This document shows positions 49,709-58,067 of a stretch of DNA of 64,000 nucleotides, in pieces. Numbering within the stretch: position 1 is the stretch's first letter; the number at the start of each line of letters is the position of its first letter. This DNA comes from Thiopseudomonas denitrificans (GTDB taxonomy: Bacteria > Pseudomonadota > Gammaproteobacteria > Pseudomonadales > Pseudomonadaceae). A model generated the notes under the pieces. That model was not told where the DNA came from. It did not search any database and was given only the letters and a program-made list of their open reading frames with translations. A program made the translations under genes and the position numbers. The stretch is from assembly GCF_002866065.1 (NCBI RefSeq), contig NZ_LNJZ01000009.1:124001-188000 (forward strand). Reading direction: 5' to 3'.

Positions 49709-51109
49709 GTGTACGCCTTATTTAAACCCGAATTACTGAAACTGGCCCACGCAGTTCATCAGCAACACGAGCTATTCGAGCGCGGCGGAATTTCCGCAGA
49801 AGAGTTGAGCTGTATTCAACTGAAGCGGCTTAAAAGCATACTTTGCCATGTCAGGAATAACTCGCCTTTTTACCAACACACACTCTCTTTTCTGTCTGAT
49901 GCGGACATCAATAGTTTGGATTTGAATGCGTTTCGCAAATTGCCGTTCACCACCAAGGAAGATTTGCGTGCAGCAGGGCATGACATGGCTTCCGCTCCAC
50001 TGACGGCAGCCTGGATCTATTACGAGACCACGGGCACCACTGGTGCGGCAACACCTTGTCCACGCAATGAGCAGGACTCCATATTCAACAATACCCCTCT
50101 GATACTTCGCTATGGCGAGATTTTCCGCACCCACGGCCAGCAGCACATTGTCGGCGTGATGGGGCCTACGGAGCTGCACTCAACCGGCGATACCTTCGAG
50201 GATGTGTGCCGCAGCCTAGGACATACCGTCGTAAAAATGTGGCCGCGTTCTCCGGTCGTAGGCCTGGATCGCGCGGTGACCCTGATAAAAGAGTTGAAGA
50301 TCACCGCACTGGTCTGCACGCCAGCGATTGCCATCAGCCTTGCCAGACACCTGCACGAGAAAGGTCGCGCACCCGCCGACTTGGGGGTGAAGCTGATTTT
50401 CACCCTCGGCGAGCTGACCACGCCAGCCTTGCTGCGCAATATCGGCCAAGTCTGGGGTAGCGCCGTTTACAACTGCATGTATGCCTCACAAGAATCGTCC
50501 ATCCTGGCCGCGAGCGACAAGGGCGGCAACCTCTGCACGGTTCCCTTGAATGTCCTCTATGAAGTCATCGATCCGCTGACGGGGCAAGTCTTGGTGCCTG
50601 AGAACGCCGGCATGACCGGCGAACTAGTCATCACCCACCTGTACCAGGGACAAAAGCCTCTGATCCGCTATCGCACCGGCGACATGGTCAGAGCCTGGGT
50701 GGTGGACAACGGTCGATGGCACATCATCCCCATAGGCCGAACCAGAGACACCTTGACGATCAATGGCCGCAACCACTGCGCTTACGATATCGAGGCCGCG
50801 TTGCTCGACCGCCTTGAGGGTTGTCTGGACTATCACATGCAGGTGGAAACGATTGCGGGTGCCGATCAGTTGAGCATCACGCTGGAGCTGGCAGCGAGCA
50901 CTGAGGCCCAGAACGATCTGGAGTCCGTCGCAGACGCTATGACATCCAGACTCGATGCCCGGGTCTGCATCACGGTTGGTTCAACCGATGCCGTAACGGG
51001 CACTGCGGCGATGGTCAGTTGGAAGGCTGCCAGGTTCCACGACAAGCGCCAAGGCAGTGACAACCAGGAGCGCGAAACCGCATTGAAGATTGCTGCCCGG
51101 AGGGCCTGA
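49709..51109 (+). CDS. PaaK-like adenylate-forming ligase
   Basis: This 466-residue member of the phenylacetate-CoA ligase/F390 synthetase group of AMP-forming enzymes has the P-loop YETTGTTG at residues 105-112, an aryl-ligase-like central motif and IRYRTGDMVR near 311-320. A C-terminal domain with GRTRDTLTINGRN follows. It should activate a carboxylate as AMP ester and pass it to CoA or an amine; there is no carrier protein nearby. Start GTG at 49709 after AAGGAG. Substrate unknown. Confidence 0.9.
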   Translation: MYALFKPELLKLAHAVHQQHELFERGGISAEELSCIQLKRLKSILCHVRNNSPFYQHTLSFLSDADINSLDLNAFRKLPFTTKEDLRAAGHDMASAPLTAAWIYYETTGTTGAATPCPRNEQDSIFNNTPLILRYGEIFRTHGQQHIVGVMGPTELHSTGDTFEDVCRSLGHTVVKMWPRSPVVGLDRAVTLIKELKITALVCTPAIAISLARHLHEKGRAPADLGVKLIFTLGELTTPALLRNIGQVWGSAVYNCMYASQESSILAASDKGGNLCTVPLNVLYEVIDPLTGQVLVPENAGMTGELVITHLYQGQKPLIRYRTGDMVRAWVVDNGRWHIIPIGRTRDTLTINGRNHCAYDIEAALLDRLEGCLDYHMQVETIAGADQLSITLELAASTEAQNDLESVADAMTSRLDARVCITVGSTDAVTGTAAMVSWKAARFHDKRQGSDNQERETALKIAARRA

Positions 51110-51111
51110 TC

Positions 51112-52077
51112 ATGACTGACTTGTCAGGCGAAGCCTTGTCCGCCCCGCGTAGCCCCCACCCCTGGATGTATCTGGATGGAGAAATCGTCGCGGCGGTCGA
51201 GGCTTTGGTGCCCATAACGACCCAAGCGTTCAACTATGGCACCGCTGTTTTCGAGGGGATTCGTGCCTATGTCGCAGACCATGGCGAGCTGAATGTCTTC
51301 AGGCTGGATGATCACCTGAAGCGGTTGGAGAACTCGGCCAGGCTTCTGCAGTTGGAAGATCTGCCGCCGCGCCCAGCAATGAGGGAGATCATTCTCGATC
51401 TGCTGCAACGCAACCAAACAGCAACCGATAGCTACGTCAGGCCACTGGCCTACAAGAAGGCGCTGCTGCCCGGCTTCGGCTTCGGTGTCAAGCTGACCGG
51501 CGTCAGCACCGGCCTGGCCATCAATACCCTGGCCATGGGAGCCTACATGCCGGCGGATGGTATTCGCTGTGCCGTTTCCAGCTGGCGACGCATACCCGAC
51601 TCCTCGCTACCGGCAAGGGCAAAAATCACTGGCAGCTATGCAAACTCGGCACTGGCCATGGAGTCAGCATATCGCCAGGGCTGCGATGATGCGTTGATGC
51701 TGAATGTGCATGGCAACCTCGCCGAAGCGACAACCTCCAATGTCTTCATCGTCAAGGATGGCCAACTGGTCACGCCTCCTTTGAGTGCACACATTCTCGA
51801 AGGCATCACGCGCGATACGGTCATTACCTTGGCCAGGGATGAGCTTGGCCTGAAAGTCATTGAGCGGGATATCCCGTTCTCCGAACTGTTCTCAGCTGAC
51901 GAATGCTTTCTATCCGGTACAGGCGTCGAAGTCGTGCCTGTGACGGAGATCGACCACCACAAGTTGCAAGAGGGTGGCGTCGGAGAAATAAGCACCGCAA
52001 TCAGGAGGATCTACCTGGAGACCGTGAAAGGTATGAACGCCAAATACGCTCACTGGCTGACCTCTGTATCCAAATGA
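51112..52077 (+). CDS. Class IV branched-chain-type aminotransferase
   Basis: This 321-residue, PLP-dependent aminotransferase is of IlvE/DAAT fold type IV. AFNYGTAVFEGIRAY is at 39-53, the PLP lysine at 171 (KITGSYANSALA) and NLAEATTSNVFIVKDG near 200-215. IlvE makes valine, leucine and isoleucine, but the setting suggests a keto-acid in a specialised pathway. It starts 3 bp after the ligase stop (GGAGG site overlapping it). Confidence 0.92.
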   Translation: MTDLSGEALSAPRSPHPWMYLDGEIVAAVEALVPITTQAFNYGTAVFEGIRAYVADHGELNVFRLDDHLKRLENSARLLQLEDLPPRPAMREIILDLLQRNQTATDSYVRPLAYKKALLPGFGFGVKLTGVSTGLAINTLAMGAYMPADGIRCAVSSWRRIPDSSLPARAKITGSYANSALAMESAYRQGCDDALMLNVHGNLAEATTSNVFIVKDGQLVTPPLSAHILEGITRDTVITLARDELGLKVIERDIPFSELFSADECFLSGTGVEVVPVTEIDHHKLQEGGVGEISTAIRRIYLETVKGMNAKYAHWLTSVSK

Positions 52078-52099
52078 TCTGACTGGAGACTTTTGACCC

Positions 52100-53338
52100 A
52101 TGAACAGCAGATTTATCAACTTGGGCATTGGCGATTGGTGCGATGTCGTCATTAACACCTTGGGCCCCGAGGGAACCAGCAGCGAAGCTGCAGCAGGTTT
52201 CTTCACCGAATGGTTCGAGCAACGACATCCTGGCTCACGTGTACGGCTCAAACTCAGCGACTCCTATGAGGACGCCCACTCCGGGATGGATGAGGACACG
52301 CCAGCGGTGCTGATAGTCGCCAACGCCTATCTGGATATTCACAACTTCTACATGGAACCGCAACTAAGCCTGGTCGCAACCTTCGTATTCGACACGCCTT
52401 TGTATGGGCTGGTGAGCAAAGGGCCATTGACAACCAGTAAACCAACCATTGCCACTCATCCCGCACCACGGAAGTTGATTGAGGAATTGTTGCCTCCAGG
52501 CCTGCAAGTCGATGCTGTGGTACTTGCAAGCTCTACCAGCGCTGCCGCAGCCGCGGTCGCTAAAGGTGAAGTGGATATGGCGCTGACCACGGAAATAGCG
52601 GCCAACATCCATGGCTTGCATTTCATCTCTAACACCCGCCCGATCAGGATGCTGTGGTCTGTCTTCGCGCACAGTCATTGGTGCATGCGACTCGCCGAGG
52701 CCAACTCGCGTCGGTTGACATGCTCGCCCTCTGATCGAATTGCCACTGGACTAACCTTCGAGGTCATGATGCCCATCTTGCAACGACACACGATCGACTC
52801 AGCACCGGAAAAAAGCAAAACTCTGCTTCAGAGTTCGATCGACAACTTCGGCTGGATTCCCAACCAGAGTGCCTACATGTCGGAGTCGCCGTCATTGTTG
52901 GCAGCTTACCAACGCGCGCATGATTTGTTTATCGACAGCTCGTTAAACGAAGAAGAAAAGGCCGTTGTATGGATAACCTGCGGCGTCGAAAGCAACTGCA
53001 CTTACACGGTTCAAGCTCATGCCTACATTGCCTTGGCCAAAGGCGTGGCTGATCACGTGGTCGACGCCATTGCACACGATCCGGCCAGCCTCGATGACCG
53101 ACTGAAGGCGCTGCATAGCTTCACCCTGAAGGTGATTCACTGCCATGGCCGATTGCAGAAACAGGCCATTGATGCTGCCCTGCAGGCCAGTCTCAGCAAG
53201 CGAAACATGTTGGATGTGATTCTCGGCGTTTCACAGAAGAACATGTCGACCATTCTCAACAGCATCGCCGGTACAGAAATTGATGATCGCTTCAAGTGGG
53301 ATGCTTTTCAAGGTCTCAAGTTGACGGGCGAGGCTTGA
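52100..53338 (+). CDS. Fusion of BacA-like prephenate decarboxylase/dehydratase and AhpD/CMD-like domain
   Basis: This protein has two domains in 412 residues. Residues 1-200: NTLGPEGTSSEAAAGFF at 19-35 is the prephenate-dehydratase nucleus; NFYMEPQLSLVATFVFDTPLYGL (82-104) and FISNTRPIRMLWSVF (175-189) recall bacilysin BacA, a non-aromatising prephenate decarboxylase. Residues 215-400 fit the AhpD/carboxymuconolactone decarboxylase fold (ESNCTYTVQAH at 297-307, LNSIAGTEID near 386-395), but the C-x-x-C is CTYT: the second Cys is missing, so it is not a normal peroxidase. The aminotransferase and reductase genes flank it. I do not know this fusion from any characterised enzyme. Confidence 0.75.
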   Translation: MNSRFINLGIGDWCDVVINTLGPEGTSSEAAAGFFTEWFEQRHPGSRVRLKLSDSYEDAHSGMDEDTPAVLIVANAYLDIHNFYMEPQLSLVATFVFDTPLYGLVSKGPLTTSKPTIATHPAPRKLIEELLPPGLQVDAVVLASSTSAAAAAVAKGEVDMALTTEIAANIHGLHFISNTRPIRMLWSVFAHSHWCMRLAEANSRRLTCSPSDRIATGLTFEVMMPILQRHTIDSAPEKSKTLLQSSIDNFGWIPNQSAYMSESPSLLAAYQRAHDLFIDSSLNEEEKAVVWITCGVESNCTYTVQAHAYIALAKGVADHVVDAIAHDPASLDDRLKALHSFTLKVIHCHGRLQKQAIDAALQASLSKRNMLDVILGVSQKNMSTILNSIAGTEIDDRFKWDAFQGLKLTGEA

Positions 53339-54295
53339 GTGATGCTCCACGTCAATGGCGACTCGGTCAGGAAACTCCTGGATTTCGAACTGGGCCTGCG
53401 GCTTAGTGAAGAGGCATTCAGGCTGCACTCCTCGAATCAGGTGGAGCAGCCGTTGCGCACGATCGTCAGAGGAAACGATGGCGAGTTGATGGGAGTCATG
53501 CCTGCCTATATCAAATCTGGCCCTTATCAGGGGTTTGGTTTGAAATCGGTGGTGGTCAGGCTGGGGGCCGACACTCGCGGCCCTTCCCATATGGGGAGCG
53601 TATTGATCTACGACGAGACTGGCACATCCTCGGTCGTTGCCGTGGATGCAGGGGCGATCACTGAAATCCGCACGGCGGCAGCTTCAGCTTACGCGACAAA
53701 CATTCTTGCCGCGCCCAACGCCGACCGCCTGGCCATTCTGGGCACAGGTTTGCAGGCTCGGGCCCATCTCCTGGCCATGCAAGCCGTAAGGCCGACCAAA
53801 CAACTTTCCATATGGGGACGCACCGAAGCTGCCTGCCAGGAATTTATTGCCTGGAGCAAGCGCTATTGCGAATTTCCGGTATCGGCCCACTCCACGGTCG
53901 CCGAGGCTGTGCGCGACAGCGACATCATCTGCACGACCACAGCGGCCCGCTCACCCATTCTGGCCCGCGCTGATCTGCCCGCAAGCTGTCACATCAACGC
54001 AATTGGCTCTTCGGCTCTTGGTTTTCAGGAGCTGCACGAAGACATCTATGAGGAGAACTCCTTGTTCACGGACTGCAATCGTTCGGTACTTGCCTCATCC
54101 GAGTGCGTGATCAAGGCCGTTAAAAAAGGCTTGCTGCCCACACAAGAGGTCGGGACAGAAATCGGTGCCCTCCATGCCAGTCGCACGCAGATCGATGGAC
54201 GAGGCGTGAGCATCTTCAAATCGGTCGGATTGGCCGTCCAGGACTTGGTCTTTTCCCGAGAGGCCATAAGGCGGTGGCTCTCCTCATGCCACTAA
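53339..54295 (+). CDS. Ornithine cyclodeaminase / mu-crystallin family reductase
   Basis: This 318-residue NAD(P)-dependent protein has Lys69 in FGLKSVVV, ITEIRTAAASAYATNIL (Arg111) at 107-123 and the Rossmann loop AILGTGLQARAH near 132-143. Classical ornithine cyclodeaminases have a catalytic Asp in a G-D-x-P-G-x-x-E-L motif; here the same place reads GSSALGFQEL (Ser225), so ketimine or imino-acid reduction is more likely than ornithine cyclisation. The start is GTG 53339 or ATG 53342, one base after the previous stop. Confidence 0.87.
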   Translation: MMLHVNGDSVRKLLDFELGLRLSEEAFRLHSSNQVEQPLRTIVRGNDGELMGVMPAYIKSGPYQGFGLKSVVVRLGADTRGPSHMGSVLIYDETGTSSVVAVDAGAITEIRTAAASAYATNILAAPNADRLAILGTGLQARAHLLAMQAVRPTKQLSIWGRTEAACQEFIAWSKRYCEFPVSAHSTVAEAVRDSDIICTTTAARSPILARADLPASCHINAIGSSALGFQELHEDIYEENSLFTDCNRSVLASSECVIKAVKKGLLPTQEVGTEIGALHASRTQIDGRGVSIFKSVGLAVQDLVFSREAIRRWLSSCH

Positions 54296-54325
54296 CGCCC
54301 ATAACCATTTCATCAGGATCGTGAC

Positions 54326-54946
54326 ATGCTAGATTTAACGCAGGTACTTTCATATTCAGTGGCGCTGGGGATTGCCGCAGCCGTTCCCGGGCCGGGTTTG
54401 GCCGCTCTGGTTGCACGCAGCGTCAGCAGCGGCACCTTGTCAGGGTTTTGTCTGCTATTCGGCTTGATCCTTGGTGATCTGATCTATCTGTCTTTTGCTG
54501 TTTTTGGCTTGGCCATGGTCGCCGAGCATTTCAATGAGCTATTCGAGGTCGTGCGCTGGGGCGCAGCACTGTATCTCTGCTACTTGGCCTGGCAGTTCTG
54601 GTTCGCCAATCACCAGGCGATAGAAGTCGGCAGATCGGTGAAGAAGCGGGAACTCCTTTCAGCTGCTTTATCCGGACTGACCATCACGCTGGGCAACCCG
54701 AAGACCATCGCTTTCTATCTGGCAATCTTGCCGCTGGTCATCGATCTGCAGGCGGTATCACTGCAGACTTGGGCGCTTATGCTGGTGCCCCTGACCGTCC
54801 TGGTGTTACTGAGCGTGAACGCACTGTTCATTGTCGCTGCGGTGCGTATTCGACACCTGCTGTCCAGCCCGCATGCTCAAAGGCACTTGTTCCGTGGCGC
54901 AGCGACGATCATGGTGGCTGCGGCGGCGTCCATGCTACGTCGCTAA
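54326..54946 (+). CDS. LysE/RhtB-family amino-acid exporter
   Basis: The 206-residue membrane protein has about six hydrophobic helices. The N-terminal AAAVPGPGLAALVARSVSSG (LysE signature P-G-P) and GNPKTIAFYLAIL in the middle (LysE motif) are intact. The family exports amino acids. It is the last gene of the island operon; regulated by an adjacent Lrp member, as is common for this family, it should export the product. Confidence 0.93.
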   Translation: MLDLTQVLSYSVALGIAAAVPGPGLAALVARSVSSGTLSGFCLLFGLILGDLIYLSFAVFGLAMVAEHFNELFEVVRWGAALYLCYLAWQFWFANHQAIEVGRSVKKRELLSAALSGLTITLGNPKTIAFYLAILPLVIDLQAVSLQTWALMLVPLTVLVLLSVNALFIVAAVRIRHLLSSPHAQRHLFRGAATIMVAAAASMLRR

Positions 54947-54985
54947 GGCAGGGCAGGCGCAAGCGCCTGCCCTACGGATCGTCAT

Positions 54986-55479
54986 CCCGCCTTATTCACG
55001 AGCATTGACTAAAAACAAAGAAAGCGAGCGATTTATCCTTTAAAATCAATATGTTACGCCAAGAGCTTGATTAGAGAGGCCGCTCACCATGGGTGAAACC
55101 ATATCAACCTGGAAACCAACCTGCAACAGCTCCGTTTCCGTCCAGATTAGCAACCGTCAAACCAGCAGCGACGGTGGGGCTTTGCTGTTGCGCGAAACGC
55201 TGGATCGCAGCGGTGTAATTGAGCGGCTGGATCAGCAACTGATTGATCCTCGTGATCCGTCCCGGGTCGTGCACAGCCTGTCCAGCCAGCTGCGTACCTT
55301 ATTGATTCAGCGCGCCCAGGGCTGGGAAGACCTGAGTGATACCGCAACGCTGAGCGGTGATCCCGGGCGGGCTCAAATTACGAAATCAGCATAACTGCTG
55401 AGGCTGTTTCTGGCTGAACACCCTGCTCTAAGCTTCAGCAAAAAACAGCTGAATTTTGATGCTTGGTGAATAAGGCGGG
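54986..55479. mobile_element. Internally deleted IS1380-type element
   Basis: CCCGCCTTATTCAC (54986-54999) is matched in inverse orientation by GTGAATAAGGCGGG (55466-55479), 14 identical bases that look like terminal repeats. Inside are the transposase N-terminus (55089-55394) and a C-terminal scrap. No clear target duplication flanks it (left GTCAT, right GGGAA). About 1 kb of the usual element is gone. Confidence 0.7.
55089..55394 (+). pseudogene. IS1380-family transposase fragment
   Basis: This frame of 101 codons matches the N-terminal part of IS1380-type transposases: TSSDGGALLLRETLDRSGVI followed by DPRDPSRVVHSLSSQLRTLL and LIQRAQGWEDLSDTATL. The DDE core is absent; after codon 100 the sequence leads into the right end with the frame lost. 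It is not functional. Confidence 0.75.
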
Positions 55480-56004
55480 GGGAAACCGGCTAAGAACAAA
55501 GTCACGAAACTGTTTTTTATCTTCACACCACGCTCGTATATGCCAGCGCGCTGCGGTCTTGACCAGGTGATGAGGCACAATAACCCGGCCATTGCGATCT
55601 GCACTGGTAATCGAACCATAGTCAACGTCAACACGGCGGCCTTCACGCAGCGCCTGCACAATCGGGCGCATCAGTTCCGGCGTGATGTGTCGGGGCGGCA
55701 GCTGCAGCGCCCAGGCAGCCAGTCGCTGTTGTGTGGCCGGGCTATAACCCGTCAACCAGTTGAGGTACTCATTGGCTTCGCGGGTAATGCTGGCGGGAAC
55801 AAACCCAGAAGCCGGCAAGTAGGCCTTCAAAGCCCTGGAATAGGCCAAAGCATCCGGATGAAGTGCTCTGTATTCATTCAACCTTTTACTGGCATGCTGC
55901 CGCGTGCACTGCCAATAAAGGGCCAGCTGCCCGGGCTGAACCCTGCCTTCCCACCAGGTCAGCAGTTCGATCAGCCAGTAGGCCGGATTCGGGATTTGTA
56001 TCAT
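55435..56004 (-). CDS. WYL-domain regulator truncated by the mobile element
   Basis: This protein of about 189 residues (from ATG 56004) has a winged helix (LYWQCTRQHASKRLNEYRAL) and a WYL domain (VDVDYGSITSADRNGRVIVP, then AARWHIRAWCEDKKQFRDF), in the CapW/BrxR-like arrangement of ligand-sensing repressors often beside defence genes. After FVLSRF (55480) the frame runs into the IS end, giving an unnatural tail. The usual C-terminal domain is missing, so function is doubtful; no defence genes are seen next to it. Confidence 0.75.
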   Translation of the reverse strand: MIQIPNPAYWLIELLTWWEGRVQPGQLALYWQCTRQHASKRLNEYRALHPDALAYSRALKAYLPASGFVPASITREANEYLNWLTGYSPATQQRLAAWALQLPPRHITPELMRPIVQALREGRRVDVDYGSITSADRNGRVIVPHHLVKTAARWHIRAWCEDKKQFRDFVLSRFPPALFTKHQNSAVFC

Positions 56005-56185
56005 GGCGCCCCCATGGTTATTTATAATTTGGTAATGCCGAAGTATAGCCATCCGGGACAGTCCGGCCCGGAACCGGGATCAAACATCGGGCTCAAAACT
56101 CCTTTTGCCGACACCACAGGCGACCCCGGCACCCGACCTTTGAACCCGCTCACAACAAGGCATCAGTTTCACACCACTTGCTGGC

Positions 56186-56212
56186 TAAAGTTTTTTACTT
56201 TCAAGTCGATAC
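56186..56212 (+). promoter_or_regulatory. FliA (sigma-28) type promoter for the second chemoreceptor
   Basis: TAAAGTTT, 11 bases, then GTCGATAC: the -35 block is identical to the flagellar consensus and six of eight -10 bases match. It lies 122 bp before the receptor start. The rest of the 329 bp gap after the WYL gene holds nothing I recognise. Confidence 0.7.
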
Positions 56213-56333
56213 CTTTGGCATGCCCCTGCTGACAATGTGCCAGCCTGCCCGTTTTATCAAAACCGGCAGCACCCATAAACATAGCAAGCCCGGCCTCGCA
56301 CAATGAGCCCGGTCGCCATAGAAGTGAGTCCTC

Positions 56334-58028
56334 ATGAACAGCTTTAGCATTCGTACCCGTGTCCTGTTTCTTGCCTTGTTGCCTGTAACCCTGCTGGCAG
56401 CATTCCTGACTTACTACAGTTTTGAGCAAGCACGCAAAATCGGCGATCAGGCGATCCTCGAGTTCACCACCAACATGGAAACCAGCACCCGCCAGGAGCT
56501 GCGCAACTACGTCGAACTCGCCCGTACCTCGATCGAGCACCTGTACCGGCAGCCCGGTTCGGCAAACAATCCGGCAATACAGCAGCAGGCATGGGAGATT
56601 CTCAGTCAGCTGCGTTTTGACGATTCCGGCAGCACGGGTTATTTCTTTGCCTACGACACCCAAGGTGTCAATGTGATGCACGGTGTCAACCCGGCGCTGG
56701 TGGGCAAGAACCTGCTTGATTTCAAGGACCCCAACGGGGTGCTGATGATCCGGCAGCTGCTTGCCGCCGCCCAAAAAGGTGGCGATTTCACCCCTTACAG
56801 CTGGGAAAATACCCAAACCCGCAGCATCGAACCCAAACTGGGCTACTCCATCATGCTTGAGGACTGGGGCATCATGCTGGGGACCGGTTTCTGGATCAGC
56901 GGGCTGGAGCAACAGGTTGCCCACATGCAGCAAAGCGTGGCGGACAGCATCCGGAGCACGCTGATCGGCTCGCTGACAACCGCGCTGATTGCACTGGTTG
57001 TCATCGTTGCACTGGCCCTGCTGGTGGTACGCACCATCAGCCAGCCGCTGGCCTCGGCGGTACTGGCCATGAACGATGTTGCCCGCGGCGATGGTGATCT
57101 GACCCGCCGCCTGGCGGTCAACGGCAAGGATGAAATCAGCCAGCTGGCCTGCGCCTTCAACAGCTTTGCCGACCAGGTACAGGGGCTGATCAAGAACATC
57201 AACTCCACGTCCGGCACGCTCAACGACTCCTCCATCGAACTGGCCGAAATCATGCGGCAAGCCGAACAGGGTGTCGAGCAGCAGAAAAGCGAAAGCGACC
57301 AGGTGGCCACGGCCATGGACGAAATGACTGCCACCGCCCATGAAGTGGCCAGCAGCGCCAGCGAAGCCTCACAGGCTGCACACAGCGCGGCCAGCCAGGT
57401 CAATGATGCACAGACACTGGTGGTACAAACCCAGTCAGTGATTGCCGGCCTGTCCGAACAGGTAACGGAAGGCGTACACATCATCGAGACCCTTGGCGCG
57501 GACGCCCAGCGTATCGACAGTGTATTGGAAGTGATCCGCAATATTGCCGAGCAGACCAACCTGCTGGCCCTGAACGCGGCCATTGAAGCTGCTCGTGCCG
57601 GGGAGTCCGGACGCGGCTTTGCCGTGGTGGCCGACGAAGTGCGCACGCTGGCCAGCCGGACCCAGGACAGCATCCAGGAAATCCAGCAAACCATCGAGGC
57701 CCTGCAGGAGGATGCCGGCAAGGCCGTCAACACCATTACCTCGATCAGCCAGCGCAGCGAAGAAACCGTCAACCAGACCCGGGCCGTCAGCCAGGCGCTG
57801 CAAAGCATCACCGAGGCGGTCAACATCATCAACGACATGAACCTGCAAATTGCCAGCGCGGCAGAAGAGCAGACGGCGGTATCTGGCCATATCAACCAGA
57901 ACATTCACCAGATCGTTGCCATCAACCAGCAGACCAGCGATGGCACACGCCAGGCCGGCACTGCCACGGCCCGCCTGAGCGATCTGGCGGCGCAGCTGGC
58001 CCGCGAGGTCAGCCGCTACCGGGTGTAA
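56334..58028 (+). CDS. Methyl-accepting chemotaxis protein with single Cache domain
   Basis: This 564-residue chemoreceptor has membrane helices at about 10-30 and 210-232; between them is a single-Cache type sensor ([22 protein letters not shown] near 100-122). HAMP and the signalling domain follow, with tip [20 protein letters not shown] and [10 protein letters not shown]. sCache sensors often bind small organic acids; ligand unknown. A FliA-type promoter is upstream, a terminator downstream. Confidence 0.93.
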   Translation: MNSFSIRTRVLFLALLPVTLLAAFLTYYSFEQARKIGDQAILEFTTNMETSTRQELRNYVELARTSIEHLYRQPGSANNPAIQQQAWEILSQLRFDDSGSTGYFFAYDTQGVNVMHGVNPALVGKNLLDFKDPNGVLMIRQLLAAAQKGGDFTPYSWENTQTRSIEPKLGYSIMLEDWGIMLGTGFWISGLEQQVAHMQQSVADSIRSTLIGSLTTALIALVVIVALALLVVRTISQPLASAVLAMNDVARGDGDLTRRLAVNGKDEISQLACAFNSFADQVQGLIKNINSTSGTLNDSSIELAEIMRQAEQGVEQQKSESDQVATAMDEMTATAHEVASSASEASQAAHSAASQVNDAQTLVVQTQSVIAGLSEQVTEGVHIIETLGADAQRIDSVLEVIRNIAEQTNLLALNAAIEAARAGESGRGFAVVADEVRTLASRTQDSIQEIQQTIEALQEDAGKAVNTITSISQRSEETVNQTRAVSQALQSITEAVNIINDMNLQIASAAEEQTAVSGHINQNIHQIVAINQQTSDGTRQAGTATARLSDLAAQLAREVSRYRV

Positions 58029-58036
58029 CCGAAACC

Positions 58037-58060
58037 CTTGCCCCGCACTTGCGGGGCAAG
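58037..58060. terminator. Terminator between chemoreceptor and mrp
   Basis: CTTGCCCCGC-ACTT-GCGGGGCAAG, a perfect 10 bp stem between the two converging genes. Confidence 0.8.
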
Positions 58061-58067
58061 CCTGCAT

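Noticed and set aside
48169-54946. Bacilysin or mangotoxin/fragin-type cluster.
   Set aside because: The ATP-grasp ligase, cupins and dehydrogenase of bacilysin, and the N-oxygenase and peptide synthetase of mgo/ham clusters, are absent.
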